NCBI RefSeq assembly: GCF_046630445.1
Contig: NC_092333.1
Location: forward strand, 104,765,501-104,829,500
Direction: 5' to 3'
DNA from: Rutidosis leptorrhynchoides
Lineage: Eukaryota > Streptophyta > Magnoliopsida > Asterales > Asteraceae
DNA: 64,000 nucleotides
The translations under genes and the position numbers were made by a program. The notes beneath the pieces are model-generated. The model had not been told where the DNA came from and made no database searches. It saw only the letters and a program-made list of their open reading frames with translations. Of the stretch, positions 1 through 11,487 are shown piece after piece. Position 1 is the stretch's first letter, and every line of letters starts with the position of its first letter.

Positions 1-154
1 TAAAATCTAAAATATCACAGCTGGCCCGACAGACCAACTGGACGGCGTCCCATATTCTGGACGGCGTCCAAGCTTTGACAACTGGACGGCGTCCCATACT
101 TCTGGACGGCGTCCCGATTAACTAAAAAGTCAGGAACAGGAATAGGGTGCTACA
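1..154 (-). repeat. 3' LTR of the gag-only element, 5'-most 154 bp
   Basis: The sequence is nearly identical to 6184-6338 (the start of the other LTR), with a few substitutions such as gctaca for gttaca at the terminus. It carries four copies of GGACGGCGTCC (40, 59, 84, 104). On the minus strand the LTR begins at 154 with TGTAGCACCC. The rest lies beyond the window edge. Confidence 0.85.
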
Positions 155-167
155 ACTCTCCCCCACT
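155..167 (-). other. Polypurine tract of the gag-only element
   Basis: On the minus strand the stretch AAGTGGGGGAGAGT lies directly before the 3' LTR start at 154. This is the usual place and composition of the plus-strand primer site of an LTR retrotransposon. Confidence 0.8.
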
Positions 168-945
168 TAAAATCGATCACGTCCTCGTGATCTTCGTCAC
201 TTAACCGCACGGACGACACTCAAGGGTCCTCAACATAAGTCCCAATCCGACTTTCCTAAGCAATTCTTCCCAATGAATCACCTCTAACAACTAAAATCGT
301 CACACGCGATTTATCAAATCACAATTTGAGCACTAAACCATGCTGAATCCCTTATATCGGGGAAAACTCAACCAATCTCGAACCGAGATATCAACCCTCT
401 AGCGTATCATTACCAAGTACAATGCTAAAAGCAACCAAGTCTCAATCCTAAAGTCAACAATCCAAAACGATGAGGACCGATCCAAACGAATCCTTACGGA
501 TAACATCAATCACTAACATCCCTTGTAGTGCGCAATACAACCAATACGCAACTACCGTAACATCATAACAAACGGTTAAAACCGATAGCGCCCAAACGAT
601 CATGGCAACACTAGATCCCAAGGTGTACAAAATCGACGATCGTCACACCCGTAACAACATGTGAGCGAAACACGGCTATCGCATCACTAATCATACCACA
701 ACATGGTCCTCACGACCCCACCATCGGTGTATCAAACAACTGATAGATCAAACATCATGGTCCTTACAACCCCACCATCGATGTATAAAACAACCGATAG
801 ATCACACAACATCCGTTAGTGTACAACGACATATAACACTAACTCATGGACAACGCATATCCAATCGCACACAGAGATGGTACTCGAATTTCCCATCGGT
901 GCTCACACATCCAACAATACGAAGGCTGGCCGAAAACACACGCGC
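168..945. other. Non-coding interior of the gag-only element
   Basis: No convincing reading frame is present on either strand. By position this is where pol would be in an autonomous element. It holds short dispersed repeats, for example two copies of a segment with 'ccccaccatcg' near 716-726 and 770-780. Confidence 0.55.
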
Positions 946-1232
946 CTTAGTGAATCCGAACTACACGTGACTCACTACCTTCACCACAACAACAATCGGG
1001 AATGGCCGAACTACACACGCCATAGTGAATCCGAACTACACGAGAGTCACTATCCCAGAGGAATGACCGAACTACACGAGTCATTTGTGAATCCGAACTA
1101 CATGAGACCCACTCCTCAATACAATGACCGAAACCACACGAGTCATTTGTGAATCCGAACTACACGCGACTCACTTCCACAATAAGATGACCGAAACCAC
1201 ACACGTCATCGTGAATCCGAAACCACATGCGA
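946..1232. repeat. Tandem array of 'gaatccgaactacacg / atgaccgaactacacgag' units
   Basis: Diverged units alternate 'tgaccgaactacacgagtca' and 'tgaatccgaactacacg' about every 40-60 bp. The same vocabulary recurs inside the LTR of this element at 4866-5112, so interior and LTR share a satellite-like motif. Any ORF here is a by-product of the repeat. Confidence 0.8.
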
Positions 1233-1238
1233 TCCACT

Positions 1239-1590
1239 ACCATGATGAAGTCAGCGGACCCGAAGATCATGCTTCACCAATCAACAACCATGATGAAGTC
1301 AGCGGACCCGAAGATCATGCTTCACCAATCAACAACCATGATGAAGTCAGCGGACCCTAAAGGTCATGCTTCACCAATCTCAATACCGGATGAAGTCAGC
1401 GGACTCCGAAAGTCATGCTTCACCGATATAACACCTCGCTCATGATGAAGTCAGCGGACCCCGAAGGTCATGCTCCACCAATCGCATACTCCCATGATGA
1501 AGTCAGCGGACTCCGAAGGTCATGCTTTACCAATCAACAATACCATGATGAAGTCAGCGGACTCCGAAAGTCATGCTTCATCAATCAACG
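1239..1590. repeat. Tandem array of seven ~47-60 bp units ('gatgaagtcagcgga')
   Basis: Seven copies of 'catgatgaagtcagcgga' each precede 'gaaggtcatgcttcaccaat' or close variants. The first two units are identical over about 47 bp. Later units are more diverged and more widely spaced. The array lies in the pol-less interior of the gag-only element, directly after the preceding array. Confidence 0.85.
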
Positions 1591-2689
1591 CCCTTTTGGC
1601 CTCGAACGACGAGTAGCGTAACATCGCGCTCTGCTACGCCATAGTGAATCCTAACGGATACCACTAACCATTCACACACTCGAGCAAAAACAACCTATAT
1701 CAAACATAGGCACAAAACAATAATTCTTTAGAAGAGAATCCGACACACACCTCCTTTACCCAAAGGATTTCACCTTGCTCGCCAAACACATCCATTATCT
1801 CTCAACGAGATTTACCACAATACCACCTCGGTGATAATTCAAATCCAAACCATAAGTACAATTTATCCGAAATTGTACTCCACCACAAATCGACCAAAAC
1901 TAGGTCTCGACAACATTTTCCGGATCTACCAAAAGCATCATCCGAAGTCTCACACTAACACTTCCTCGGGAGGGAGTGTAACTCCCCCACTTGGAACTAC
2001 GTTCCAATATCCACAACTCGTACAACCGTACAATGCTACCAAAGGTAGACTTTACCAACAATTGGGCTCACACGACCCATCATCACATCTTGCTCTAATC
2101 TTGAGCACACGATGGATTTCAAACCATCCTTAAACACTTCGAACAAAAAGTGTACCACAAATTACACAAACTATACTCTCGCAATCATCCAATTGCTATA
2201 GCTTGTCAACTTCACCTAGTCACTCATGTACTTAACGGTTTCACCTCGGTACCCTAAGTGCAATGTAACCACAACCCAATCGGAGTCGAACACCACGCTA
2301 GTAGGTATAAAAGAGGCACCTAATGTCGCGTCATGTAGACTCCATTACCAACATACATCGAGATTCAAAACACTCGAACTCAAAGGTTTCATCCCACCCG
2401 TCGAACCTCATGGTTCATCGACCTCAACACAAGAGCGAACACGCGCTTAACAATCGAACACCAAAACCCATTTCCATGGCTTGGTAGAAACATTTCCCAA
2501 ATACTAAGGAATGCCTGGTTGCACCAAGTCTTACGCCCTTCGCCCGTTAATCAAACGTCACCATAGGGTACTTCCATTAGGAACGTCACCCATAACAACA
2601 ATATGCACAACACAAGGCATTTTACAATTCAAACACAAACGGCACTTAATAAATAATCAAATGATATATTTATTAAAACGAAACGTACC
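1591..2689. other. Non-coding interior of the gag-only element
   Basis: No gene was recognised between the tandem arrays and the 3' end of gag. The small frames here lack any recognisable domain. The composition continues that of the flanking interior. Confidence 0.5.
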
Positions 2690-3631
2690 TTAACGTCTCC
2701 TTGCCGCACCCGTCCCCGCTAACTTGGGACATTCCGACTTACGATGTCCTTCTTCTTGGCAATTGAAGCACACCATGCCATCACCCTTTGGTACCGAACA
2801 TTCCCAATACTTGTGACCCCTCATGCCACAATTATAACATCTAGATGCACTAGAATTCGGTATACCCGTCCACGTACCACCCGTGCTCACACTTGGACCC
2901 TTAGTCCTCTTACTCGGAGCACCATACGAAACAACCCTTCTCCCACTTGAAGGCTCACCAAATCTTGATCGCGTATACGACTCGAAACCTCTAGCCACGG
3001 CGAATAATTCCGCAAATGATTTCGCCTGAACTCTGCTAATCTTACTCTTCAAGTCATCATTCAAGGTTCGATAGAAATCCTGCATCAACAAATGATCATT
3101 CCCCAAATACTCCGGGCAAAAACGAGCCTTCGCCATAAAGGTCGTCTTGAGAGTATTTAAATCCATAGAACCTTGTTGCAAATCTCGCAACTTATTACGC
3201 ATTTCCGACAAGTCGGTCGAAGTTCGGAACTCCTCGAAGAATTCCCTTTTAAACTCGTCCTACGATAACGCCATAAACGGTTCACCACCGACAAGATCAA
3301 TCTTACCATCCAACCAATCCTTTGCCCTACCCCGTAACAAACTAGTAGCGAGTCTCGTCTTCTTCTCAGGAGGGCATTCAATAGTACGAAAACACCCTTC
3401 GACATCCGAGATCCAAGTTGTGCTTACCAAAGGATCCGGTTTCCTGTCATACATTGGGGGTTTAGTCCTCATGAAGCTCTTAAGACAATGCTCCATTTCA
3501 CTATTATCCCGAAATTCAGAATACTTCCTATCCATTTCTTCTCGAAACGCACTCATTTGCTCCGCAACGGCGGCCGCAACTCTAGCGTTAAACTCCGCAT
3601 CGTTCGTCTCGATCCCACTTCCCATCGCCAT
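2690..3631 (-). pseudogene. Gypsy gag polyprotein with one in-frame stop
   Basis: A single frame of 314 codons runs from ATG at 3631 to a stop at 2690, interrupted once by TAG at 3260-3262 (codon 124). The context is ...ALS-stop-DEFKREFFEEF, where related gags usually have Trp, so a TGG-to-TAG change is likely (inference). The N-terminal half has the Retrotrans_gag capsid fold signature (WISDVEGCF, LLRGRAKDWLD, the Phe/Leu-rich EFRTSTDLSEMRNKL segment). Two CX2CX4HX4C zinc knuckles lie near the C-terminus (CYNCGMRGHKYWEC and CFNCQEEGHRKSEC), which would bind the element's RNA. The frame stops 12 residues after the second knuckle, with no protease or RT following. Transcription would start in the LTR to its right (minus strand). 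Confidence 0.9.
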
Positions 3632-4053
3632 TCTAAGGAATGCACGCGAATTAGATCAAGAACGTATAAAACACACACTCCCCTCCGGTCCATCTTGCTA
3701 CACACTCATCGTACATCACTTGTTAGACACGATTTGCACCCGTAATAAGGTTTGCAAGTCCTTATTACGCACACACGCCGTATCCACTCGTTAGTACAAC
3801 AACCGCTTCGCTCGATGATAAAATCAAACACAAACAAAATTCTACGCGATATAAGCACACGCAAGAATTATTATCACAACACAATAACATATTAATAATA
3901 CCCGCATTACTAATATAAATGTTAAAACACCTACACCAAGGCACTAACTATAACCCATTCAACCCGTACTCCTACAAGTCCCGCAACAATTAAGCACACA
4001 CAAAAGTCTAAGTCTAGGCACCTATCTCAAGTCACCTAAATCCCTTAGACCAT

Positions 4054-4065
4054 GCTCTGATACCA
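4054..4065 (-). other. Primer-binding site (initiator tRNA-Met type)
   Basis: The minus strand reads TGGTATCAGAGC two bases inside the 5' LTR. This is the standard sequence complementary to the 3' end of plant initiator tRNA-Met, used to prime minus-strand DNA synthesis. Confidence 0.9.
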
Positions 4066-4067
4066 CT

Positions 4068-6338
4068 TGTAACAACCCAACCCGTTAACCATCCGAAAAT
4101 GTGCCATAATTTTTTTTCCTGGAACTGCTCATCTGGATGGCGTCCAGCACTGAAGGACTGGACGGCATCCAAGCCCTTTGGACGACGTCCAAATGATGTG
4201 CTAGATTCTGTTTTGGTTAACGTTTACATGCGAGCGGAAAACCCGCTTCCCGACACTTTTAATTGAAAACACTTTCACAATATATTACGATAAGTTAAAC
4301 TAAGAGTTTTTCATAATAAAAACCGAGTTTTACGACACCGGGACCACATCGACCCAATTTACTACCATTGACCATTTCGACCCAATTAGTTTACAAAACA
4401 TAGACCGAGCATGGGATTGGGGATACGCTACCCAATCTTAATCGAATCCAAAAGCAAGTCTCTAAAGCCAACTATGCAAGTCCTCTAGTCCCCGCTCTTA
4501 CCCGAGCCACCGTCTTCATGCAATCTATAAAAAAGTAAACAACGAGAGGGTAAGCTAACGCTTAGTGAGTGATAACATACTACATACATATATATATGTA
4601 TAAAATGGACACGCCATACAAATATCAAATACCGCATACCGAAGCATCCAAGTATAATGCAAGCTAAGCTAAGCATGTCGTAGTCACTAAGCAACAAGCT
4701 ATAGATACATCAACAAATATAAGTTCACCAACGACGATGTGAACAACGCCAAGAAGCTACACCCGGAGGGTTACCTACATCACGACAATACAACAATATA
4801 AATATATACAATAATATAAACGACCAAGGTTAACCCCTTAACCCAAAACCGAGAACCAAATACAACAATGAAGATTGGCCGAACTACACGAGCCTTAGTA
4901 ATCCGAAACCACACGAGATTACTATCTTCACAACATCGAGGTTGGCCGAACTACACGAGCCTTAGTAGTCCGAAACCACACGAGATTACTACCTCAATAA
5001 GATGACCGAACTACACGAGTCACCATGAATCTGAACTACACGAGATTCACTTCGATAAGATGACCGAACTACACGCGTCATCGTGAATCCGAACTACACG
5101 CGATTCACTTCTCCAACTCAACCCACGGTCACGGGATTATAAAATCCACCACGTCGGGGTTATCCACACCACGACAATATCAACCCTTCGCCATTGGGGT
5201 TATAACATCCAAATCACAACCACGTGTGATAACGTATACACAAACGTGTACCTCGCCAAAGGTGGTCAACCAAAACGCACAACCGTGCCAATTGGACTCA
5301 TACAAAAGTCCATCAAATCCACCTATATGTGAAGTGAGCTCTATAGCCGAGAATCACTTCACCCGACCCGCACCCATCCTACACATACATATGCACATAG
5401 GATATTAACACTCACCTTGAAGTCTTGAAGAATGCTTCCAAGCAATCCGCAACTCGTCAATGGAAAGTACCTATTCCATTATCACAAATTAAACAACACA
5501 CTTAGATTGGATTAACAAACCACCCCAATTCGACACTTAGTGCAAATTCGACCCAAATGCACTTCCAAGTACAACCGCGCCCAAATTAACCAATCATCAC
5601 TAACACGAGTGACAATGGTCCTAATATGCCAATTAAACCCGAACACAAGTGTTAAACACGTGTCTTACCCAATTTGACACCAAAACCCTAATTTTGACCC
5701 ATTTCAAAATTAGTTAACCAAACTCACCCAAAAGGGTTCCAACACTTCCATAATCACTAATCCTAGTGATTAAACTCCAAATCAAACCCTAATCAAGGCC
5801 AAATCGTCAACCGACCCAAAACCCGCCAAGTGACAAGAATAAATAGTCACCATAAACCCATTTCATCATCTAAAAGGATTTCTCAACAAACTAGCTCAAA
5901 ACCCTAACTTGAATATCAAATCTAAACAAATGAAATTCGGAGTTTGAGCTTACCAATGCTACCACAACGTAGCTAGGAGCGAGATGAACAATTTTAGAAC
6001 CCGAGCTTTAGCGAGAATCCAACTCCTTCTTCTCCAAATCAACCTCTCTCTCTAAAACTCTTACTCTCTCACTAGAACAAGATGAGAGTGTTTGTGTGGG
6101 TGTTAGTGGAGCAAATGAGGCTCCTAGAACTGATCTTGTGGCCTTAACTCGTTCCATAAGTGAAAATACCAATTTGCCCCTTATTAAAATCTAAAATATC
6201 ACAGCTAGCCCGACAGACCAACTGGACGGCGTCCCATATTCTGGACGGCGTCCAAGCTTTCACAACTGGACGGCGTCCCATACTTCTGGACGGCGTCCCG
6301 ATTAACTAAAAAGTCAGAAACAGGAATAGGGTGTTACA
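4068..6338 (-). repeat. 5' LTR of the gag-only element (2271 bp)
   Basis: The minus strand runs from TGTAACACCC (6338) to GGGTTGTTACA (4068), with the primer-binding site immediately after. It has degenerate copies of the GGACGGCGTCC word near its 3' end (4135, 4160, 4180) and four perfect copies near its 5' end (6224, 6243, 6268, 6288). A central tandem array lies at 4866-5112. It is related along its length to the solo LTR at 49582-51716, for example the block around 5925-6035 and the terminus 'cccaacccgtta'. Confidence 0.88.
4866..5112. repeat. Tandem array 'ggccgaactacacgagcc' inside the LTR
   Basis: Units of about 40-60 bp contain 'ccgaactacacgag' or 'ccgaaaccacacgag', sharing wording with the interior array at 946-1232. 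The related solo LTR has a different array ('tcaccgacttgtgaa') at the corresponding place, 50290-50610. Confidence 0.8.
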
Positions 6339-6469
6339 ATTTTGTTTTTATACTGTAAAATAGACAAGGATTAGATTCGTAATAACAAACAATACAAGCA
6401 ATTTTTACATAGAACATAAAAGTACAAGCACACTACAATACATTTATTACACAACATGCTCACACCCCT

Positions 6470-7096
6470 CTAATCTGAATCACTGGTTTCTTCTTCTTCG
6501 GACTTGGTTCTTTTTCCTAATCTTCTAGGGATATATGATGTTCCTCTAATACGAGTCGTCGTTTTCCACATTGGTTTAGAAAAACCTGGTGGTTTAGTGG
6601 TTCCCGGGTTATTGTCACGATGTTGAAAATACGGGTGTTGACGGTACATATAAAGTTTATCGGGGTCGGAATCAGATTTCTCTATTTTGATGCATTTTCC
6701 CTTATTATTTTCTTTTGCCTCATTAAATTGGGTCGGGGTAATTTCTATAACATCATCGGAATCCTCATCAGGATTCGATTCATCGGAAAATTGGTAATTT
6801 TCCCAATATTTTGCTTCCTTAGCGAAAACACCATTGACCATTATTAACTTTGGTCCATTGGTTGAGGATTTTCTTTTATTTGACCGGTTTCCTGTGGTTC
6901 CTACTATTCCCCCCTCCGGAACCTCTTCTTCTTCTTCCGGTTCCTCTTCTTCTGGTTCCTCTTCTTCTGGCTCCTCTTCTTCCGGTTCCGTTTCCTCTTC
7001 TTCCGGTTCTTCGGGAACTTGTGAATCTTGCCAATATATATTCGACTCTTCGTTATTATTAGGTGAGTCAATGAGATTTGTGCTAGAGGTAGACAT
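6470..7096 (-). CDS. Acidic ORF1 of Tekay-like element (208 aa)
   Basis: This is an uninterrupted frame of 208 residues from ATG at 7096. The N-terminus is Ser/Thr/Asn-rich. Residues about 27-60 are a run of Glu with regularly spaced Pro (EEPEEEE-type repeats). A hydrophilic middle contains a DEDSDDVIEITPTQF motif, and a Lys/Arg-rich C-terminal third contains TTRIRGTSYIPRRLGKR. The same protein, with fewer Glu-Pro units, is at 39151-39741. I recognise no catalytic domain, and the composition suggests a largely disordered acidic protein with a basic tail. It lies between the primer-binding site and where gag should be, an unusual place for an ORF in a chromovirus. The next ORF is cut away at 6339. 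Function unknown. Confidence 0.75.
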   Translation of the reverse strand: MSTSSTNLIDSPNNNEESNIYWQDSQVPEEPEEEETEPEEEEPEEEEPEEEEPEEEEEVPEGGIVGTTGNRSNKRKSSTNGPKLIMVNGVFAKEAKYWENYQFSDESNPDEDSDDVIEITPTQFNEAKENNKGKCIKIEKSDSDPDKLYMYRQHPYFQHRDNNPGTTKPPGFSKPMWKTTTRIRGTSYIPRRLGKRTKSEEEETSDSD

Positions 7097-7291
7097 CAAT
7101 CACACAATATCAAACATGTTAAGAGATTAATATATCACATAATATTTACATGTTAATAATATATAGTTTCCAACAGAAATGTTAAGCAATCATTTTTAAA
7201 GAAAACACGGTCGAAGTCCAGACTCACTAATGCATCCTAACAAACTCGATAAGACACACTAATGCAAATTTTCTGGTTCTCTAAGACCAAC

Positions 7292-7304
7292 GCTCAGATA
7301 CCAA
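7292..7304 (-). other. Primer-binding site, Tekay-like partial copy
   Basis: The minus strand reads TTGGTATCTGAGC just inside the LTR end at 7306. It differs by one base from the TTGGTATCAGAGC of the complete copy at 38943. Confidence 0.85.
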
Positions 7305-7305
7305 C

Positions 7306-10300
7306 TGAAATGTCCCGTTCATATTGATTATAAACGTTCCATATTAATTGATTTCGTTGCGAGGTTTTGACCTCTATATGAGACGTTTTTCAAAGACTGC
7401 ATTCATTTTTAAAACAACCATAACCTTTATTTTATCAATAAAGGTTTTAAAAACATTACGTAGATTATCAAATAATGATAATCTAAAATATACTGTTTAC
7501 ACACGACCATTACATAATGGTTTACAATAGAAATATATTACATCGACATATGTTTCTTGAATGCAGTTTTTACACAATATCATACAAACATGGACTCCAA
7601 ATCTTGTCCTTATTTTAGTATGCAACAGCGGAAGCTCTTAGTATTCACCTGAGAATAAACATGCTTTAAACGTCAACAAAAATGTTGGTGAGTTATAGGT
7701 TTAACCTATATATATCAAATCGTAACAATAGACCACAAGATTTCATATTTCAATACACATCCCATACATAGAGATAAAAATCATTCATATGGTGAACACC
7801 TGGTAACCGACATTAACAAGATGCATATATAAGAATATCCCCATCATTCCGGGACACCCTTCGGATATGATATAAATTTCAAAGTACTAAAGCATCCGGT
7901 ACTTTTGATGGGGTTTGTTAGGCCCAATAGATCTATCTTTAGGATTCGCGTCAATTAGGGTGTCTGTTCCCTAATTCTTAGATTACCAGACTTAATAAAA
8001 AGGGGCATATTCGATTTCGATAATTCAACCATAGAATGTAGTTTCACGTACTTGTGTCTATTTTGTAAATCACTTATAAAACCTGCATGTATTCTCATCC
8101 CAAAAATATTAGATTTTAAAAGTGGGACTATAACTCACTTTCACAGATATTTCCTTCCTCGGAAATAAGACTTGGCCATGGATCGATTCACGAACCTATA
8201 CAAATATGTACATATATATCAAAGTATGATCAAAATATAATTACAACCATTTTTATTATGTTTTAAAGATTTGAGTGTATTAAGTCAGCTGTCCTCGTTA
8301 GTAACCTACAACTAGTTGTCCACAGTTAGATGTACAGAAATAAATCGATATATATTATCTTGAATCAATCCACGACCCAGTGTATACACGTCTCAGGCTA
8401 GATCACAACTCAAAGTATATATATTTTTGGAATCAACCGCAACCCTGTATAGCTAACTCCAACATTACTGCATATAGAGTGTCTATGGTTGTTCCAAATA
8501 ATATATATACATGGGTCGATATGATATGTCAAAACATTTGCATACGTGTCTATGGTATCCCAAGATTACATAATATATTAGAATACATGTATAATACAAT
8601 ATAAGTCAGCTAGGATATGATTTGTATAGATTTGTTAAACATTTCCCGTAGCTAAAAAGATCAAAAATATCCAATCTTGTTTTACCCATAACTTCTTCAT
8701 TTTAAATCCGTTTTGAGTGAATCAAATTGCTATGGTTTCATATTGAACCCCAATTTAAGAATCCAAATAGAAAAAGTATAGTTTTATAGTCAGAAATTTA
8801 AGTTACATGTCAATTACTAAAGAGGTAGTCATTTCTGTCGAAAGAACGACATCATGATGACCATTTTGAAAAACATACTTTCACTTTGAGTTTAACCAAG
8901 ATTTTTGGATATAGTTTCATGTTCATATGAAAAATCATTTTTCCAGAAGAACAACTTTTAAATCAAAGTTTATCATAGTTTTTAATTATCCAAACCAAAA
9001 CAGCCCCCGGTTTCACTACGAAAGCGTATATTCGATTTTATGGTGTTCATCGTGTTTCCAGGTTTTAAATCATTAAGTTAGCATATTATATAGATATAGA
9101 ACATGTCTTTAGTTGATTTTAAAAGTCAAGTTAGAAGGATTAACTTTTGTTTGCGAACAAGTTTAGAATTAACTAAACTATGTTCTAGTGATTACAAGTT
9201 TAAACCTTCGAATAATATAGCTCTATATGTATGAACCGAATGATGTTATGAACATCATTACTACATTTTCTGGATAAAACTACTGGAAATGAGAAAAATG
9301 GATCTAGCTTCAAAGGATCCTTGGATGGCTTGAAAGTTCTTGAAGCAGAATCATGACACGAAAACAGTTCAAGTAAGATTTACACTTGAAATAAGATTGT
9401 TATAGTTGTAGAAATTGAATCAAAGTTTGAATATGAATATTACCTTGAATTAGAAAGATAACCTACTGTAAATAACAAAGGTTCCTTGATCTTAGATGAT
9501 TACTTGGAATGGATTAGAAAGCTTGGAAGTAGACTTGCAAACTTGGAAGTATTCTTGATTTTTATGAAACTATACTTATGGAATTTATGAAGAACACTTA
9601 GAACTTGAAGATGGAACTTGAGAGAGATCAATTAGATTAAGAAAATTGAAGAATGAAAGTGTTTGTTGGTGTTTTTGATCGTTGGTATATGGATTAGATA
9701 TAAAGGATATGTAATTTTGTTTTCTTGTAAATAAGTCATGAATGATTAGTAATATTTTTGTAATTTTATGAGATATTTCATGCTAGTTGCCAAATGATGG
9801 TTCCCACATGTGTTAGGTGACTCACATAGACTACTAAGAGCTGATCATTGGAGTGTATATACCAATAGTACATACATCTAAAAGCTGTGTATTGTACGAG
9901 TACGAATACGGGTGCATACGAGTAGAATTGTTGATGAAACTGAACGAGGATGTAATTGTAAGCATTTTTGTTAAGTAGAAGTACTTTGATATGTGTCTTG
10001 AAGTCTTTCAAAAGTGTAAGAATACATATCAAAACACAACATGTATATACATTCTAATGGAGTCGTTAAGTCTTCGTTAGTCGTTACATGTAAGTGTTGT
10101 TTTGAAACCTTTAAGTTAACGATCTCAATTAATGTTGTTAACCCAATGTTTATTATATCAAATGAGATGTTAAATTATTATATTATCATGATATTATGAT
10201 GTATGAATATCTCTTAATATGATATATACATTAAAATATCGTTACAACGATAATCGTTACATATAAGTCTCGTTTTGTAATTCTTGAGTTAGTAGTCTTG

Positions 10301-10762
10301 TTTTTACATATGTAGTTCATTGTTAACACACTTAATGATATATTTAAATATCATTTTATCATGTTAAATATAGTGTATCAATATCTTAATATGATACATA
10401 TGTATTTAGTAGACGTTATCATAACGATAATCGTTATATATATCATTTCGAGTTTCTTAACTTAGTAATCTCATTTCTTATGTATATCACACATTGTTAA
10501 TATACTTAGTGAGATACTTACACATCATAATCTTATGTCAACCATATATATATGTCTATATATACCACAACATGTAGTTTTTTACAATTTTGTAACGTTC
10601 GTGAATCGCTGGTCAACTTGGGTGATCAATTGTCTATATGAAACTTATTTCATTTAATCAAGTCTTAACAAGTTTGATTGCTTAACACGTTGGAAACATT
10701 TAGTCATGTAAATATCAATCTCAATTAATATATATAAACATGAAAAAGTTTAGGTCACTACA
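7306..10762 (-). repeat. 5' LTR of Tekay-like partial copy (3457 bp)
   Basis: The termini on the minus strand are TGTAGTGACCTAAAC and GACATTTCA. Blocks such as the region around 8400-8560 and 9780-10020 match the LTRs at 35382-38941 and 45564-49102 in reverse orientation. ORFs within it are incidental. The long (TA)n array of the other two LTRs is absent here. Confidence 0.85.
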
Positions 10763-10940
10763 ATATCACAAACAAAATAATATGTAGAATAAATAATTAG
10801 AAAAGGAATAGAAAGTCAAAACGATCTCACCGATAAATAAGGTTGAACCGGGCTTGTGTTTGACACAATTTCCTTAAACAGATTCGACGTCTGTTCCCAG
10901 GGTACACCGATCTGAAGAAGCGTACTGCCCGACTTGAACA
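10763..10940 (-). repeat. Copia leader relic with two short hairpins
   Basis: On the minus strand this matches 16500-16690, the leader of the Copia element, with the strongest match over about 75 bp. Both copies keep two inverted repeats: AACAGA/TCTGTT around 7 nt (10877-10895) and TTGTGT/ACACAA around 3 nt (10854-10868). The homology stops exactly where the Tekay-like LTR begins (10762), so the LTR element probably landed in this relic. Confidence 0.65.
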
Positions 10941-11487
10941 TTTGCCTGAAAGGTAACCGGAACAGGAAGACCTTGTTGTGGCTGAAAAGAAAAACTAATT
11001 GAGTTTGTGCTCTTAGTTTTTGGTATATTTTTATACAAAACCTAAGACCTTTATTTATAGTGAATATTATGGCCTTAGGTTTGCTCCCACAACCGATGTG
11101 GGACAAAAAATCAAAACTTCTGAATTTTGCACCAAACAAGCAACTTTGAGATTTGATATCTCATTCATCTTTAATCCGTTTTGGACACGCCTTAGTTCAT
11201 TTTAAAGCCCTCGTAAGAGGCTACAAACCCACTAAATGATCATTAATATTGACTACTCCATCATATATTAATTAGTGTCCAAAGTTGGTGAAAACACACT
11301 TTTTACCAATTTTTTCAACACTAATTAAGGTCCATTTAATTATTTTATTTTCTAAGTGAAAATGATAACGTGTGTATGTAGATAAGTAATCAATGTTCAA
11401 ATAAGTTGTAAATTATTAGATTTCTATAAATTCAGAGTGGGGAAGCGGTTACGTACGAACAATTTGAGCGGTTACGTAGATTTCTCT
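10941..11487. other. Unassigned AT-rich sequence
   Basis: No gene was recognised. It contains 'cccacaaccgatgtgggac' near 11086, a short inverted repeat often seen in plant repeat DNA, and a minus-strand frame (to 11139) that I consider incidental. Confidence 0.4.

Larger units (their letters stand above)
1..6338 (-). mobile_element. Non-autonomous Gypsy LTR element with gag only (TR-GAG-like), left part outside window
   Basis: Read on the minus strand, an LTR (4068-6338) is followed by a primer-binding site, a gag gene (3631-2690), about 2.5 kb of non-coding repeats, a purine tract and the start of the 3' LTR (154 down to 1, running off the window). No protease, reverse transcriptase, RNase H or integrase is readable in the 3.9-kb interior, so it must have depended on enzymes supplied in trans. 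This matches the described class of terminal-repeat retrotransposons with a GAG domain. The LTR ends are TGTAACACCC and GGGTTGTTACA. The right edge abuts the interior of a Tekay-like element just where its second ORF would begin, which suggests insertion into that element. The matching left target duplication is outside the window. Confidence 0.85.
6339..10762 (-). mobile_element. Tekay-like Gypsy element, 5' part only
   Basis: The minus strand contains a 5' LTR (10762-7306), a primer-binding site and the first ORF. It then breaks at 6339, where the gag-only element begins. It is clearly related to the complete element at 35382-49102: same LTR termini (TGTAGTGACC...CATTTCA), same PBS and same acidic ORF. 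It is more diverged from that element than the latter's two LTRs are from each other. The remainder probably lies left of the window beyond the nested gag-only element. Confidence 0.85.

Noticed and set aside
1239-1590. Regular repeats with unlike spacers, superficially CRISPR-like
   Set aside because: Units are imperfect, spacing varies and the surroundings are a plant LTR retrotransposon; no cas genes. It is a satellite-like array inside the element.
3147-3794. 215-aa plus-strand frame
   Set aside because: Antisense to the recognisable gag on the minus strand; no domain of its own.
6620-7130. Plus-strand hydrophobic and Ser-rich frames
   Set aside because: Antisense of the Glu-rich acidic ORF1 on the minus strand.
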